64,000 nt of DNA from Flavobacterium sp. HSC-61S13. GTDB lineage: Bacteria; Bacteroidota; Bacteroidia; Flavobacteriales; Flavobacteriaceae. Shown piece after piece: positions 53,198 to 61,916 of the stretch; positions within the stretch are counted from its first letter, which is position 1, and each line of letters begins with the position of its first letter. The position numbers and the translations under genes were made by a program. Below the pieces are notes generated by a model, which did no database searches, was not told the DNA's origin, and was given only the letters and a program-made list of their open reading frames with translations. The DNA lies in assembly GCF_024171535.1 (NCBI RefSeq), contig NZ_JALJZV010000006.1, positions 124,001 to 188,000 on the forward strand, written 5' to 3'.

Positions 53198-53225
53198 CAA
53201 AACTAAGTAATATTTACAAGACCAA
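53198..53225 (-). promoter_or_regulatory. Promoter of the siderophore importer operon
   Basis: On the minus strand TTG (53225-53223), a 17-bp spacer and TAGTTTTG (53205-53198) fit the Bacteroidota consensus. Just downstream at 53192-53174 is ATTTAGACTTATTATTAAT in plus-strand orientation, a degenerate palindrome with an ATTTAGA half-site, which could be a Fur operator over the transcription start. Confidence 0.6.
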
Positions 53226-53404
53226 AAAACACTATACTAAAGGAATAGTCAAAAATGCCATTTCTAGATTTCATAAATACCATTTTTAAACCCTTAAAAA
53301 AGAACACTTAAGCAGGCTATTTATAACATAAAAAGAATTTGCTAATTAATATCACTAATTTTTATCAAAACAGTAAAAATGGTCCCAAACTTTTTTTTCA
53401 AAAA

Positions 53405-53429
53405 AAAACACCCAAAAATTGGGTGTTTT
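53405..53429 (-). terminator. Terminator of corA
   Basis: The stem AAAACACCCAA/TTGGGTGTTTT with loop AAA is followed on the minus strand by a run of T, 43 bp after the corA stop. Confidence 0.88.
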
Positions 53430-53471
53430 ATATATTGAAATTAGAAGCTCTACGGATGGCTGTTTACTCAG

Positions 53472-54551
53472 CTAAAACCATTTTTTAAATTTAAAATAAC
53501 CAACCATAAATAGGACTAATACAAACATGACAAACATGGTTGCAAAATAACCGTTTTCATAATGCAATTCCGGCATATTATCAAAATTCATCCCATACAC
53601 TCCAACGATAAAAGTTAAGGGTATAAAGATTACGGATACTATGGTCAATACCTTCATGATTTCGTTCATTCGGTGACTTTGAGCAGAGAAAAAGTAATTA
53701 GTCGCACTTTCCATCTTGGAAAGATTATATTCGATCTGATCTAAAAGTTCTAAAGATCGATAATGCAAACGCGTAAAATAGATTACATCTGTCGGTAAAA
53801 TAAACTTCGGGTCAAGATCTGATGAACCGCTTTTCAAATTGAAAAGTACGTCCCGCAGCGGTATAATCGCTCTTTTGATATAATTTAAACTTTCTATATT
53901 TCGTTCAATGCTTTCCAAAACATTCCGCTTATAGCTGGCTTTGGAAGCAATCAAAACTTCCTCTATGGTATCCTCAATATTATCCATAGTAATAAAGAAG
54001 TTTTCCATAATAGCCTCGAGCAATAAAAACAATAGAAATTCATTGCTTTTTTTACGTACGCTTCCAGTTTTAGTACGGATACGCTCGCGAACCAGTGAAA
54101 AAATATCCCCTTTTTTCTCTTGGAAAGACAATAGTAAATTATCTTTTAAAATAAAACTAATCTGTTCAATTTCGACGCTTTCGATATCTTCATGAGCCAA
54201 AATCGATTTGACACTGAAAAATATGGTATCGTCTAATTCCTCCATACGGGTACGTCTCGAAAAATTAAGTACCTCAGCAATGAGATATCCCTCAATTTCA
54301 AAAACTTTACCGATTGCTTTTAAAAGTTCAATATCGTGTAAGCCGTGGAGGTTAAACCATTTGGTTGCCGTAGGGCTGGAATTTTGAACAATCTCATGTA
54401 TCTCACTTAATGTCAAGTCATTATACTCTTCATAATGATTTTCATCGTAGACAAACAATTGCATCGCGATCAACACGTCGGGATAACCCCCAGAATATTC
54501 GAGATAATTGGGTTGAAGTTTCCTATTTTTCTTATATTTAACTCTCCTCAA
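53472..54551 (-). CDS. corA: Magnesium/cobalt transporter CorA
   Basis: The 359-residue protein has a long cytoplasmic alpha/beta domain and two C-terminal membrane helices. The first ends in the universal YGMNFDNMPEL (GMN ion-selectivity motif), and the second is ATMFVMFVLVLFMVGYF. The family takes up Mg2+ as a pentamer; some members move Co2+, Ni2+ or Zn2+. It diverges from hutI across a 75-bp gap. Confidence 0.96.
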   Translation of the reverse strand: MRRVKYKKNRKLQPNYLEYSGGYPDVLIAMQLFVYDENHYEEYNDLTLSEIHEIVQNSSPTATKWFNLHGLHDIELLKAIGKVFEIEGYLIAEVLNFSRRTRMEELDDTIFFSVKSILAHEDIESVEIEQISFILKDNLLLSFQEKKGDIFSLVRERIRTKTGSVRKKSNEFLLFLLLEAIMENFFITMDNIEDTIEEVLIASKASYKRNVLESIERNIESLNYIKRAIIPLRDVLFNLKSGSSDLDPKFILPTDVIYFTRLHYRSLELLDQIEYNLSKMESATNYFFSAQSHRMNEIMKVLTIVSVIFIPLTFIVGVYGMNFDNMPELHYENGYFATMFVMFVLVLFMVGYFKFKKWF

Positions 54552-54626
54552 AATATTAAATTTGTGATAAAGATAGGAGTTTTTAAAATTCCATTCTATT
54601 TTTACGGAAATTAACTATTTTAGAAG

Positions 54627-55862
54627 ATGAAAATTTTACTGACCCATATAAAAGAGCTTTTACAAATACGTGATCGCGGTATTGACAAAGTATCCGGAGA
54701 TGCGATGAAAAGCCTCCCGATGATACAAAATGCCTATGTATTGATTGAGGACGAACGGATTGTAGACTTTGGTTCTATGGATCATTGTCCTTCAATAGCG
54801 GTCGATCAGGTATTGGATTTAACTGGGCAAACCGTTTTACCGACTTGGGTTGATAGCCATACCCATATCGTATATGCAGGCAACCGTCAACAGGAATTTG
54901 TAGATCGTATCAACGGTTTGAGTTACGAGGAGATCTTTAATCGTGGTGGAGGTATCTTAAATTCGGCCAAGAAACTACAAGAAACTACTGAAGAGGATTT
55001 ATATGAACAATCCAAAGTACGCTTAGAAGAAGTTATTCAGCAAGGTACAGGAGCTGTAGAGATCAAATCTGGTTATGGTTTGACCCTAGAGTCGGAGCTA
55101 AAAATGCTTCGCGTCATTAAAAAACTCGGCCAAAATTACCCAGTAAAGATCAAGGCTACCTTTTTAGGAGCTCATGCCTTTCCCTTGGAATATAAGGAAG
55201 ACCACGAAGGATATATACAATTATTGATCAACGAAATGATACCGGTTATTGCTCAAGAAAAATTAGCGGACTACATCGATGCTTTTTTAGAGACTGGTTA
55301 TTTTTCGGTAGCGGAAACAGCACGCATAATGCAAGCGGGGAAAAAACACGGTTTAATCTCTAAGATTCACGTCAATCAATTTACAGCCATTGGCGGTATA
55401 GCTGCTTGTGTGGAGAATGGCGCTTTAAGCGTAGACCATCTTGAAATAGTCACAGACGAAGATATCGAAGTATTGAAAGACAGTATTACCATGCCTGTTG
55501 CCTTGCCAACTTGTTCCTATTTTATATCGATACCGTATACACCGGCTCGTAAGATGATTGATGCTGGTCTGCCTCTGGCCTTGGCTTCGGACTTTAATCC
55601 GGGTACCACTCCCTCAGGAAATATGAATTTCGTTGTAGCAACTGCCTGCATCAAAATGAAAATGACCCCAGAAGAAGCCATCAATGCTGCGACAATCAAT
55701 GGAGCATATGCCATGGGAGTTTCAGACGAATATGGTAGTATAACCGTTGGGAAAAAGGCGAGTTTAATCATCACCAAACCCTTGAGTTCATTTTATGAAA
55801 TTCCTTATGCTTTTGGTAGTCAACTGATCGATAAAGTCATCCTAAACGGACAAATTATTTAA
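54627..55862 (+). CDS. hutI: Imidazolonepropionase
   Basis: HutI hydrolyses imidazolone-5-propionate to formimidoylglutamate, the third step of histidine breakdown. The 411 residues have amidohydrolase metal ligands His78 and His80 (WVDSHTHIVYAG), EIKSGYGLTLESE, the zinc-ligand region ISKIHVNQFTAIGG, SVDHLE and ASDFNPGTTPSGNM (metal Asp). It is followed by hutG after 159 bp that hold a hairpin. Confidence 0.97.
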   Translation: MKILLTHIKELLQIRDRGIDKVSGDAMKSLPMIQNAYVLIEDERIVDFGSMDHCPSIAVDQVLDLTGQTVLPTWVDSHTHIVYAGNRQQEFVDRINGLSYEEIFNRGGGILNSAKKLQETTEEDLYEQSKVRLEEVIQQGTGAVEIKSGYGLTLESELKMLRVIKKLGQNYPVKIKATFLGAHAFPLEYKEDHEGYIQLLINEMIPVIAQEKLADYIDAFLETGYFSVAETARIMQAGKKHGLISKIHVNQFTAIGGIAACVENGALSVDHLEIVTDEDIEVLKDSITMPVALPTCSYFISIPYTPARKMIDAGLPLALASDFNPGTTPSGNMNFVVATACIKMKMTPEEAINAATINGAYAMGVSDEYGSITVGKKASLIITKPLSSFYEIPYAFGSQLIDKVILNGQII

Positions 55863-55871
55863 AAATAAAAA

Positions 55872-55899
55872 ACCTCAGACTACGGTTGTGGTCTGAGGT
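55872..55899 (+). other. Hairpin between hutI and hutG
   Basis: ACCTCAGAC/GTCTGAGGT is a perfect 9-bp stem with a 10-nt loop, 10 bp after hutI. No U-tract follows on the plus strand, so it may shape mRNA stability or partly attenuate transcription rather than terminate. Confidence 0.6.
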
Positions 55900-56021
55900 A
55901 AAATAATAAATTATTTTAAACTAATTCCTCAATAATAAAACCGACTTGTATAAAAAAAATAAGTCCGGTATATATTAACGGAATAATTATCAAAATAGTA
56001 TAAAAATTAACAATTTTATTT

Positions 56022-57059
56022 ATGCATCTACTCCAATTATTTTCACGGTCGGATATCACAAAATATACGCGCTTTAGACAAGGCGAAATCAAATTTGGCG
56101 AACGCATACAAATTCTTTCCAATTTGGAGCATTGCTTTACGGAGCTCAAGGAAAACGATTCGAAATATGTGGTATTGGGAATTCCGGAAGACATTGGTGT
56201 ACGCGCTAACTTTGGCAGAACAGGGACCGCAACTGCATGGGAAAATTTCTTGAGTAGTTTTCTCAACATTCAGCACAATCGCTTTTGCAAAGGCAATCAA
56301 ATTACTATTTTGGGACACCTCGATTTCACGGAAGCTATGGACGCAGCTTCTCAATTGGATGTCAATCAAAAAGAAGACCGCAAACAGCTTTTTAAATTGG
56401 TGGAATCGATCGATAAAGAAGTATCGCATATCGTCACTCAAATTGTCAAAGCAGATAAAATACCGATAATTATTGGGGGGGGACATAACAATGCTTATGG
56501 TAACATCAAAGGTTTGGCCCTAGGAAAAGCTAAAAGTGTAAACGTTATTAACTTCGATGCACACACCGATTTCAGACCTTTAGAAGGTCGTCATAGTGGC
56601 AATGGATTTTCCTATGCTTTCGAAGAGGGCTTTTTGAAAAATTATTTCATATTTGGTCTACATGAAAACTATACACCTAAAAGTGTTTTTGACAGTATCA
56701 AAGCTGTCGCGGATAAAGTGAAATACAACACCTATGAGCAAATCAGAATTCGCAAGGAAAAATCGTTTGACACCGAATTATTAGCTGCTCAAAAACATAT
56801 CGATAACAGTTTTTACGGTATCGAAATCGATTTAGATTCCATACCTCAGGTGGCCAGTAGCGCGATCACGCCTACCGGTTTTTCGGCAGAACGACTCAGA
56901 CAGTTTATTCACTTTTTTGGAAAATCAAAAAATGCAGGATACCTACATATTTGTGAAGGAGCACCTAATTTAGACACGGAAAAAAACAGCCACCTAGTCG
57001 GTAAGCTCATCGCTTATCTGGTAACCGATTTTATTAAAATTAATTCCGAAAAAATTTAA
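56022..57059 (+). CDS. hutG: Formimidoylglutamase
   Basis: The 345-residue ureohydrolase-fold enzyme hydrolyses formimidoylglutamate to glutamate and formamide. Mn-binding motifs are GGGHNNAYG, NFDAHTDFRP and GIEIDLDSIPQVA. It is the arginase-superfamily HutG, not the FtcD route. The response regulator gene follows only 4 bp later. Confidence 0.92.
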   Translation: MHLLQLFSRSDITKYTRFRQGEIKFGERIQILSNLEHCFTELKENDSKYVVLGIPEDIGVRANFGRTGTATAWENFLSSFLNIQHNRFCKGNQITILGHLDFTEAMDAASQLDVNQKEDRKQLFKLVESIDKEVSHIVTQIVKADKIPIIIGGGHNNAYGNIKGLALGKAKSVNVINFDAHTDFRPLEGRHSGNGFSYAFEEGFLKNYFIFGLHENYTPKSVFDSIKAVADKVKYNTYEQIRIRKEKSFDTELLAAQKHIDNSFYGIEIDLDSIPQVASSAITPTGFSAERLRQFIHFFGKSKNAGYLHICEGAPNLDTEKNSHLVGKLIAYLVTDFIKINSEKI

Positions 57060-57063
57060 GTAA

Positions 57064-57738
57064 ATGAATATTTTACTCATTGAAGACGATCAACGAATTA
57101 GCGATTTTGTCGTGAAAGGACTAGAAGAAAATGATTTTCATGTCACTCTAGCCACATCAGGAGAACAAGCTCGAGAAATGATTAATGAAACGCAATGGGA
57201 TATTATATTGATGGATATTATGCTTCCCGGTATCGACGGTATTCAACTGACTCAACTGATTCGATACAAAAAGATCTATACCCCGATATTGGTTTTAAGT
57301 GCCTTGAGCGATTCTACAGATAAAATTGCAGCATTGGATAGTGGTGCAGACGACTATCTATCCAAGCCCTTTCATTTTAATGAATTGATTTCGCGAATTA
57401 ATGCCTTGACCCGAAGAACGAAGTTTAACTATCAAGACAAAGAAAAGGTCTATCGTTGTGGAACACTAGTTTTAAACCCCGATAACCACAGCGTTAGTCA
57501 AAACAATAAAAACATTGATTTATCGCCACGAGAATACAAGCTATTACTGTTTTTACTCGAAAACAAAAACAAGGCGGTATCCCGAACATTAATTTTAAAC
57601 GCTGTTTGGGGAATAAATTATGAGAATAACACCAATGTAGTCGATGTCTATATTTCGTATTTGCGCAATAAAATCGATGAAACTGACATGAAAATCATTC
57701 ATACCATTAAGGGAACTGGATATATGATTCAAGATTAA
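57064..57738 (+). CDS. OmpR-family response regulator
   Basis: The 224 residues have a receiver domain with acidic pocket IEDDQ, phosphoacceptor Asp51 (ILMDIMLPG), switch residues at LSALSD and Lys101 (DDYLSKPFHFNE), and a C-terminal winged helix (about 128-222, LSPREYKLLLFLLENK to YISYLRNKIDE). It pairs with the histidine kinase 4 bp downstream. The nearby CzcCBA-like operon is its most likely target, although it is also only 4 bp after hutG. Confidence 0.94.
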   Translation: MNILLIEDDQRISDFVVKGLEENDFHVTLATSGEQAREMINETQWDIILMDIMLPGIDGIQLTQLIRYKKIYTPILVLSALSDSTDKIAALDSGADDYLSKPFHFNELISRINALTRRTKFNYQDKEKVYRCGTLVLNPDNHSVSQNNKNIDLSPREYKLLLFLLENKNKAVSRTLILNAVWGINYENNTNVVDVYISYLRNKIDETDMKIIHTIKGTGYMIQD

Positions 57739-57742
57739 TACG

Positions 57743-59110
57743 ATGAAACTACGCAACAGACTGACCTTAATTTCAACCGTGACTTTTGGTGTGGTATTTT
57801 TTATCACCTCATTACTGATCTATCTGGCATTTTACAACAGTTCCGAACGCGTTTTTTTCAATGAATTAAAAAAAACAAGCTTACTAACAGCCTTCTATTA
57901 TTTAGAGAAAGATGAGCTACCCCATTTTGAACACTCTACCATCCGTAAGGAATTTAGAGCTACAATTGAAAGTTCTATGGTCGCTGTCTACAACAGCGAC
58001 AACCAAGTCGAATATGGACAGCTTTTTTCCGATAGCAATATCACAAAGGATTATTTAAACCGCGTACGTAAACAACAAAAGATACAATTCCAAACCGACG
58101 ATTTTTTCTATTACGGTATTTATTACCCCGATAATCAAGGGAATTTTGTCGTTTTTGTCAAATCATCCAATGCGGAGTTTGTAGCACAGACCCATCGTTT
58201 ACTCTTGATCATGACCATTGTGTTACTCGCTGGTTTAGCCCTAATCTTTATTTTGAGTCGATATCTGTCGCATTGGGCCTATCGACCTATTGCCAATGTG
58301 GTACAACAAATCAACCAAATTGACGATTCGAATTTAGGCCAAGCCATCAGCCCTCCCAACACCAACGACGAAGTCGATGAGCTGATTAAAACCTACAATA
58401 AACTATTTGCGCGTTTATCAGAAACCTTCTTAATCCAAAAAAACTTTATCAATTATGTTTCGCATGAGTTTAAAACACCCTTAACAGCGATTGCAGGTAA
58501 CTTAGAAGTTTTTGCTCAAAAAGATCGTTCCCCTGGTGAATATAAAAAAGTCGCTGAAGATGCCCTTGAAAACGTATATAAAATAGAAGACTTACTATCA
58601 AATCTGCTGTTGATGTCTGGATTAAAAAACAACAGTAACGAATTGGATACCTTTAGAATTGATGAAGTGATCTGGAATATTTACGAATCGCTTTCTGAAA
58701 AATCAAATGCATTAAAAATCCCTATAAAAATCAATCTTGAAGTACTAGATCCTTCCCTATTAGAAATTAATGGCAACGAAACCTTAATACAATTAGCCTT
58801 ATTTAATTTAATTGAAAATGCGCTAAAGTATTCGACTACCGAACCGATTTTGATTACAATTTCTGAAAATGCCGGTCAATTATTACTCGAAATTCGCGAT
58901 TCTGGAAAAGGAATTTCTCCGGAGGATCTCCAATATATCGGACAGACTTTCTACAGAGGAAAAAACGTTGGACGCATTCCCGGAAGTGGGATCGGCCTCT
59001 CCTTATCAAAAATCATTTTAGAACAACATCAGGTTCAATTTCAAATTGATTCCATTCTCAATCACAGTACCACCATTCAATTGTTATTTAAAAAATCCAC
59101 CTCAAATTAA
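57743..59110 (+). CDS. Sensor histidine kinase
   Basis: The 455-residue kinase has two membrane helices (about 10-32 and 151-172) around a 120-residue periplasmic sensor, a HAMP-like linker (RPIANVVQQINQID), the H box YVSHEFKTPLTAI with phospho-acceptor His241, N box NLIENALKYS, and G boxes RDSGKGIS and GSGIGLSLSK. The periplasmic domain size resembles metal/antibiotic sensors of the CusS class. It is translated after the regulator with a 4-bp gap. Confidence 0.93.
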   Translation: MKLRNRLTLISTVTFGVVFFITSLLIYLAFYNSSERVFFNELKKTSLLTAFYYLEKDELPHFEHSTIRKEFRATIESSMVAVYNSDNQVEYGQLFSDSNITKDYLNRVRKQQKIQFQTDDFFYYGIYYPDNQGNFVVFVKSSNAEFVAQTHRLLLIMTIVLLAGLALIFILSRYLSHWAYRPIANVVQQINQIDDSNLGQAISPPNTNDEVDELIKTYNKLFARLSETFLIQKNFINYVSHEFKTPLTAIAGNLEVFAQKDRSPGEYKKVAEDALENVYKIEDLLSNLLLMSGLKNNSNELDTFRIDEVIWNIYESLSEKSNALKIPIKINLEVLDPSLLEINGNETLIQLALFNLIENALKYSTTEPILITISENAGQLLLEIRDSGKGISPEDLQYIGQTFYRGKNVGRIPGSGIGLSLSKIILEQHQVQFQIDSILNHSTTIQLLFKKSTSN

Positions 59111-59146
59111 AACATACTCTTAGCGGTATCTTAATTCTACGAAATC

Positions 59147-59869
59147 ATGAAATTTATCCTTCCAATATTCGTATTACTGATCTCTTGTACAAGTATCGCC
59201 CAATCGCTCAGCGATTGTCAGCAGTGCTCCCAACAAAAAATTAGCACACAAGACCTCAAAAATAAAAGTGCCGATGAATTGCGTTTGTTGGTCAATGAAA
59301 TTTATGCACGACACGGCTATCTCTTTAAAGAAAGTCGTTATCAAGATCACTTCGAGTCTTTAAACTGGTATAAAGCTGGTATAGATAACAGTGCAATTCA
59401 ATTAAATCCTATCGAAAAACAAAATATAGCCTATTTACAACAGCAAATATCCTTTTTAACAGCCGATCGCTCCAATCTACTCCAATCGCTCAAAAAGTTT
59501 AAAACAGCCTTTCTTTCCGCCAATACATACGACTTACAACAACAATTTCACTTTAAATACAGTGGCAATGAAGATCAAAAAAATCTGACACTCGTATTAA
59601 AACAACTCGATTTAAACGATATCAATTGGTATAAAAACAAAGGTATTTATGAAGTAGTCATCGATAATGGATTCGTAAAAATCACTTATGCCATCACTAT
59701 TGAAAATCAATTTGTTCACCTGATATATAATTATATGGAGCATTCATCGATCATGGAAGACTTCGATGTTTACACCAACTACCGATCTGAAACGGAACAC
59801 TATCTCGAATGGAAATTTGAATGGTACAACAATCAATTAAAGTACTTACGCTTAAATGCAGCAGGATAA
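59147..59869 (+). CDS. YARHG-domain exported protein
   Basis: The 240-residue protein has a signal peptide. A lipobox-like LISC is at 11-14 and a signal peptidase I site after SIAQ is also possible, so its lipidation is unclear. The YARHG domain (about 36-85) shows VNEIYARHGYLFKES and LNWYKAG. The C-terminal part is beta-rich. YARHG is an extracellular domain of unknown role. It follows the histidine kinase after 36 bp and may be part of the same transcript. Confidence 0.82.
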   Translation: MKFILPIFVLLISCTSIAQSLSDCQQCSQQKISTQDLKNKSADELRLLVNEIYARHGYLFKESRYQDHFESLNWYKAGIDNSAIQLNPIEKQNIAYLQQQISFLTADRSNLLQSLKKFKTAFLSANTYDLQQQFHFKYSGNEDQKNLTLVLKQLDLNDINWYKNKGIYEVVIDNGFVKITYAITIENQFVHLIYNYMEHSSIMEDFDVYTNYRSETEHYLEWKFEWYNNQLKYLRLNAAG

Positions 59870-59911
59870 CACTTCTTTTATAAAACCACCTAATCACAAC
59901 GCCTTTTAAAC

Positions 59912-60421
59912 ATGTCTCTACCACCAAATGCCTTTACGTATTCAAAGACTTTAATTTATGATGTATTGGGGCTGACTTGTACAATACCTCTACTAGACGA
60001 GGAAAGTTCAGAATATGCGGCTTGCAGTTTTAACATCAATAAACACGAGATCATATTCAGATCTGCAAAAATTACACCTACAAAAATCGGGCAATTTGTA
60101 ACCCTTTGGAAACGAAGTAAAAGTGGTCCTATTGAACCTTTTCAAATCGATGATACCTTTGATTTTTTGGTCGTTTGCGTTCAACATGACAAGCGGTTTG
60201 GTCAATTTATTTTTCCGAAATCGATATTACATCAAAAGGGTATCTTATCCGATTCTAAAAGAGACGGAAAACGCGCCTTTAGATTGTATCCAGCTTGGGA
60301 TCAACCCACGAGTAAACAAGCGCTAAAAACACAAGAGTGGCAACTGAATTATTTTTATGAAATCTCCGAAGGAGCACCCCATGAGAAAATACTCTCAGAA
60401 ATTAAAGAGGTCTTACTATAG
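59912..60421 (+). CDS. MepB-family protein
   Basis: The 169-residue protein matches the MepB family: MSLPPNAFTYSKTLIYD, AACSFNINKHEIIFRSAKITPTKIGQF (in part), VTLWKRSKSGPIEPF and FDFLVVCVQHDKRFGQFIFP. In Staphylococcus mepB lies in an operon with the multidrug pump MepA, but its own function is unknown. Here it lies upstream of an RND efflux operon, with a 194-bp gap that contains no recognised feature. Confidence 0.85.
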   Translation: MSLPPNAFTYSKTLIYDVLGLTCTIPLLDEESSEYAACSFNINKHEIIFRSAKITPTKIGQFVTLWKRSKSGPIEPFQIDDTFDFLVVCVQHDKRFGQFIFPKSILHQKGILSDSKRDGKRAFRLYPAWDQPTSKQALKTQEWQLNYFYEISEGAPHEKILSEIKEVLL

Positions 60422-60615
60422 CTATGGATACGCCTTCCAAATACTGAAGGAAGAAATCGCTGTCTTGATATATCGGTTATACATTACACTATAACCGAAT
60501 ATATTAATACGGACAGTTCAAGAACCGTCACTACTATCCAATTCTAATCGAATTTTAATCTGACTCAAATTCTCTTGTAATATACCCAAATTACCTTTGT
60601 ATATTATAAAATCTA

Positions 60616-61899
60616 TTGAATTTGAAACGATATTTCCTTACGCTAACCGGTCTGTTGATGAGTACCGTTTTTGTGCAAGCACAAATTACAGATACCTTAT
60701 CCATTTCAAAAAAGGAGGCAGAAACCCTTTTTTTAAAGCAAAATTTAGAGTTGCTCGCTACACATTTAGAGATTTCTCAGGCAGAAGCTCAAGTTATTCA
60801 AGCCAAATTGTGGCCCAATCCCACTTTAAATATTAGCGAGGTCAACCTCTGGTCCAACTCTTCTTCTGAGGAATTACCAGCCTTATACCGAAATTGGGGG
60901 AAGACTTCTCAGGTTGGAATTGAAATTGAGCAGCTAATTCAAACCGCCGGAAAACGCAGAAAAAATATCGCTTTACAGAAGATGGAAGTCGAAGGCAAGC
61001 GTCTTCAATTTAAACAGCTGTTACAAAATTTAAAACTCGAATTCAGAAATGCGTTAACGGATTTACAAACCTATCAGCAACAGCAAATTCTATATACCGC
61101 ACAGATTGAATCTACTTCAAGTCTACTTCAAGCCTATCAAAATCAGTTAAAAGAAGGCAATATCAGTCGATCGGAATACATTCGTCTTAAAGCAGCTGAA
61201 ATGTCTTTTAGAAAAGAATTAGTTGAAATTCACCAAGCTTGGGCAGAAACTCAAAAAGATCTCAAGATTCTGCTAAATCTCCCGGCCTCCACAGTCATTA
61301 ATATCACCGACGGTCTCCATGTCCCGACAGTTTTAGTTAATGCAGATGACCTAGCAGTCTGGACTCAAGAAGCCCTTGATGAGCGAGCCGAAATGCTGGT
61401 TGCTAAAAATACAGAAACCATTGCCATTCAAAAACATCAACTCGAGCGCGCCATGCGTGTACCTGATGTTACCTTGTCTGCCAACTACGATCGCGGGGGA
61501 AATATCATGCGTGATTTCGTTGGTTTGGGCATTTCCTTTGAACTACCCATCTTTAATCTCAATAAGGGAAACATCAAAGATGCGCAAATTGAAATAGAAA
61601 AGACCCGATTAGAGCTTAGCCAAACCAGCAATACCATTTCCAATGAAATTGTACAAGCTCTTAGAAATTACCAGCAGTCTAAAGCCCTGTACGATCAGGT
61701 TGAAACGGATTATGAGAATCACTTAGACGACTTACTACAGAGCTACTATAAAAATTTCAAACTACGAAATACCAGTATGATTGAATATCTCGACTTCGTA
61801 GAAGCTTATCTCGACAACAAAAACATCTTGTTGGAGAATAAAAAAGATCTTAATCACTACTTCGAATCCCTTCAATTTACCCTTGGAAAAGAACTCTAA
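60616..61899 (+). CDS. TolC-family outer-membrane efflux protein (CzcC/CusC type)
   Basis: The 427 residues comprise a signal peptide (cleavage near VFVQA before QITDT) and two OEP repeats with long alpha-helices (61-72% helical by pattern). Motifs include the first-repeat LFLKQNLELLATHLEIS and QAKLWPNPTLNISEVN and the second-repeat LPIFNLNKGNIKDAQ. No ATG is present. It starts with TTG at 60616 (MNLKRYF) or TTG at 60622 (MKRYF). It heads a three-gene CBA operon, exporting metal cations or other compounds with the adaptor and pump downstream. Confidence 0.9.
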   Translation: MNLKRYFLTLTGLLMSTVFVQAQITDTLSISKKEAETLFLKQNLELLATHLEISQAEAQVIQAKLWPNPTLNISEVNLWSNSSSEELPALYRNWGKTSQVGIEIEQLIQTAGKRRKNIALQKMEVEGKRLQFKQLLQNLKLEFRNALTDLQTYQQQQILYTAQIESTSSLLQAYQNQLKEGNISRSEYIRLKAAEMSFRKELVEIHQAWAETQKDLKILLNLPASTVINITDGLHVPTVLVNADDLAVWTQEALDERAEMLVAKNTETIAIQKHQLERAMRVPDVTLSANYDRGGNIMRDFVGLGISFELPIFNLNKGNIKDAQIEIEKTRLELSQTSNTISNEIVQALRNYQQSKALYDQVETDYENHLDDLLQSYYKNFKLRNTSMIEYLDFVEAYLDNKNILLENKKDLNHYFESLQFTLGKEL

Positions 61900-61916
61900 T
61901 CTAAAAAAAACATATC

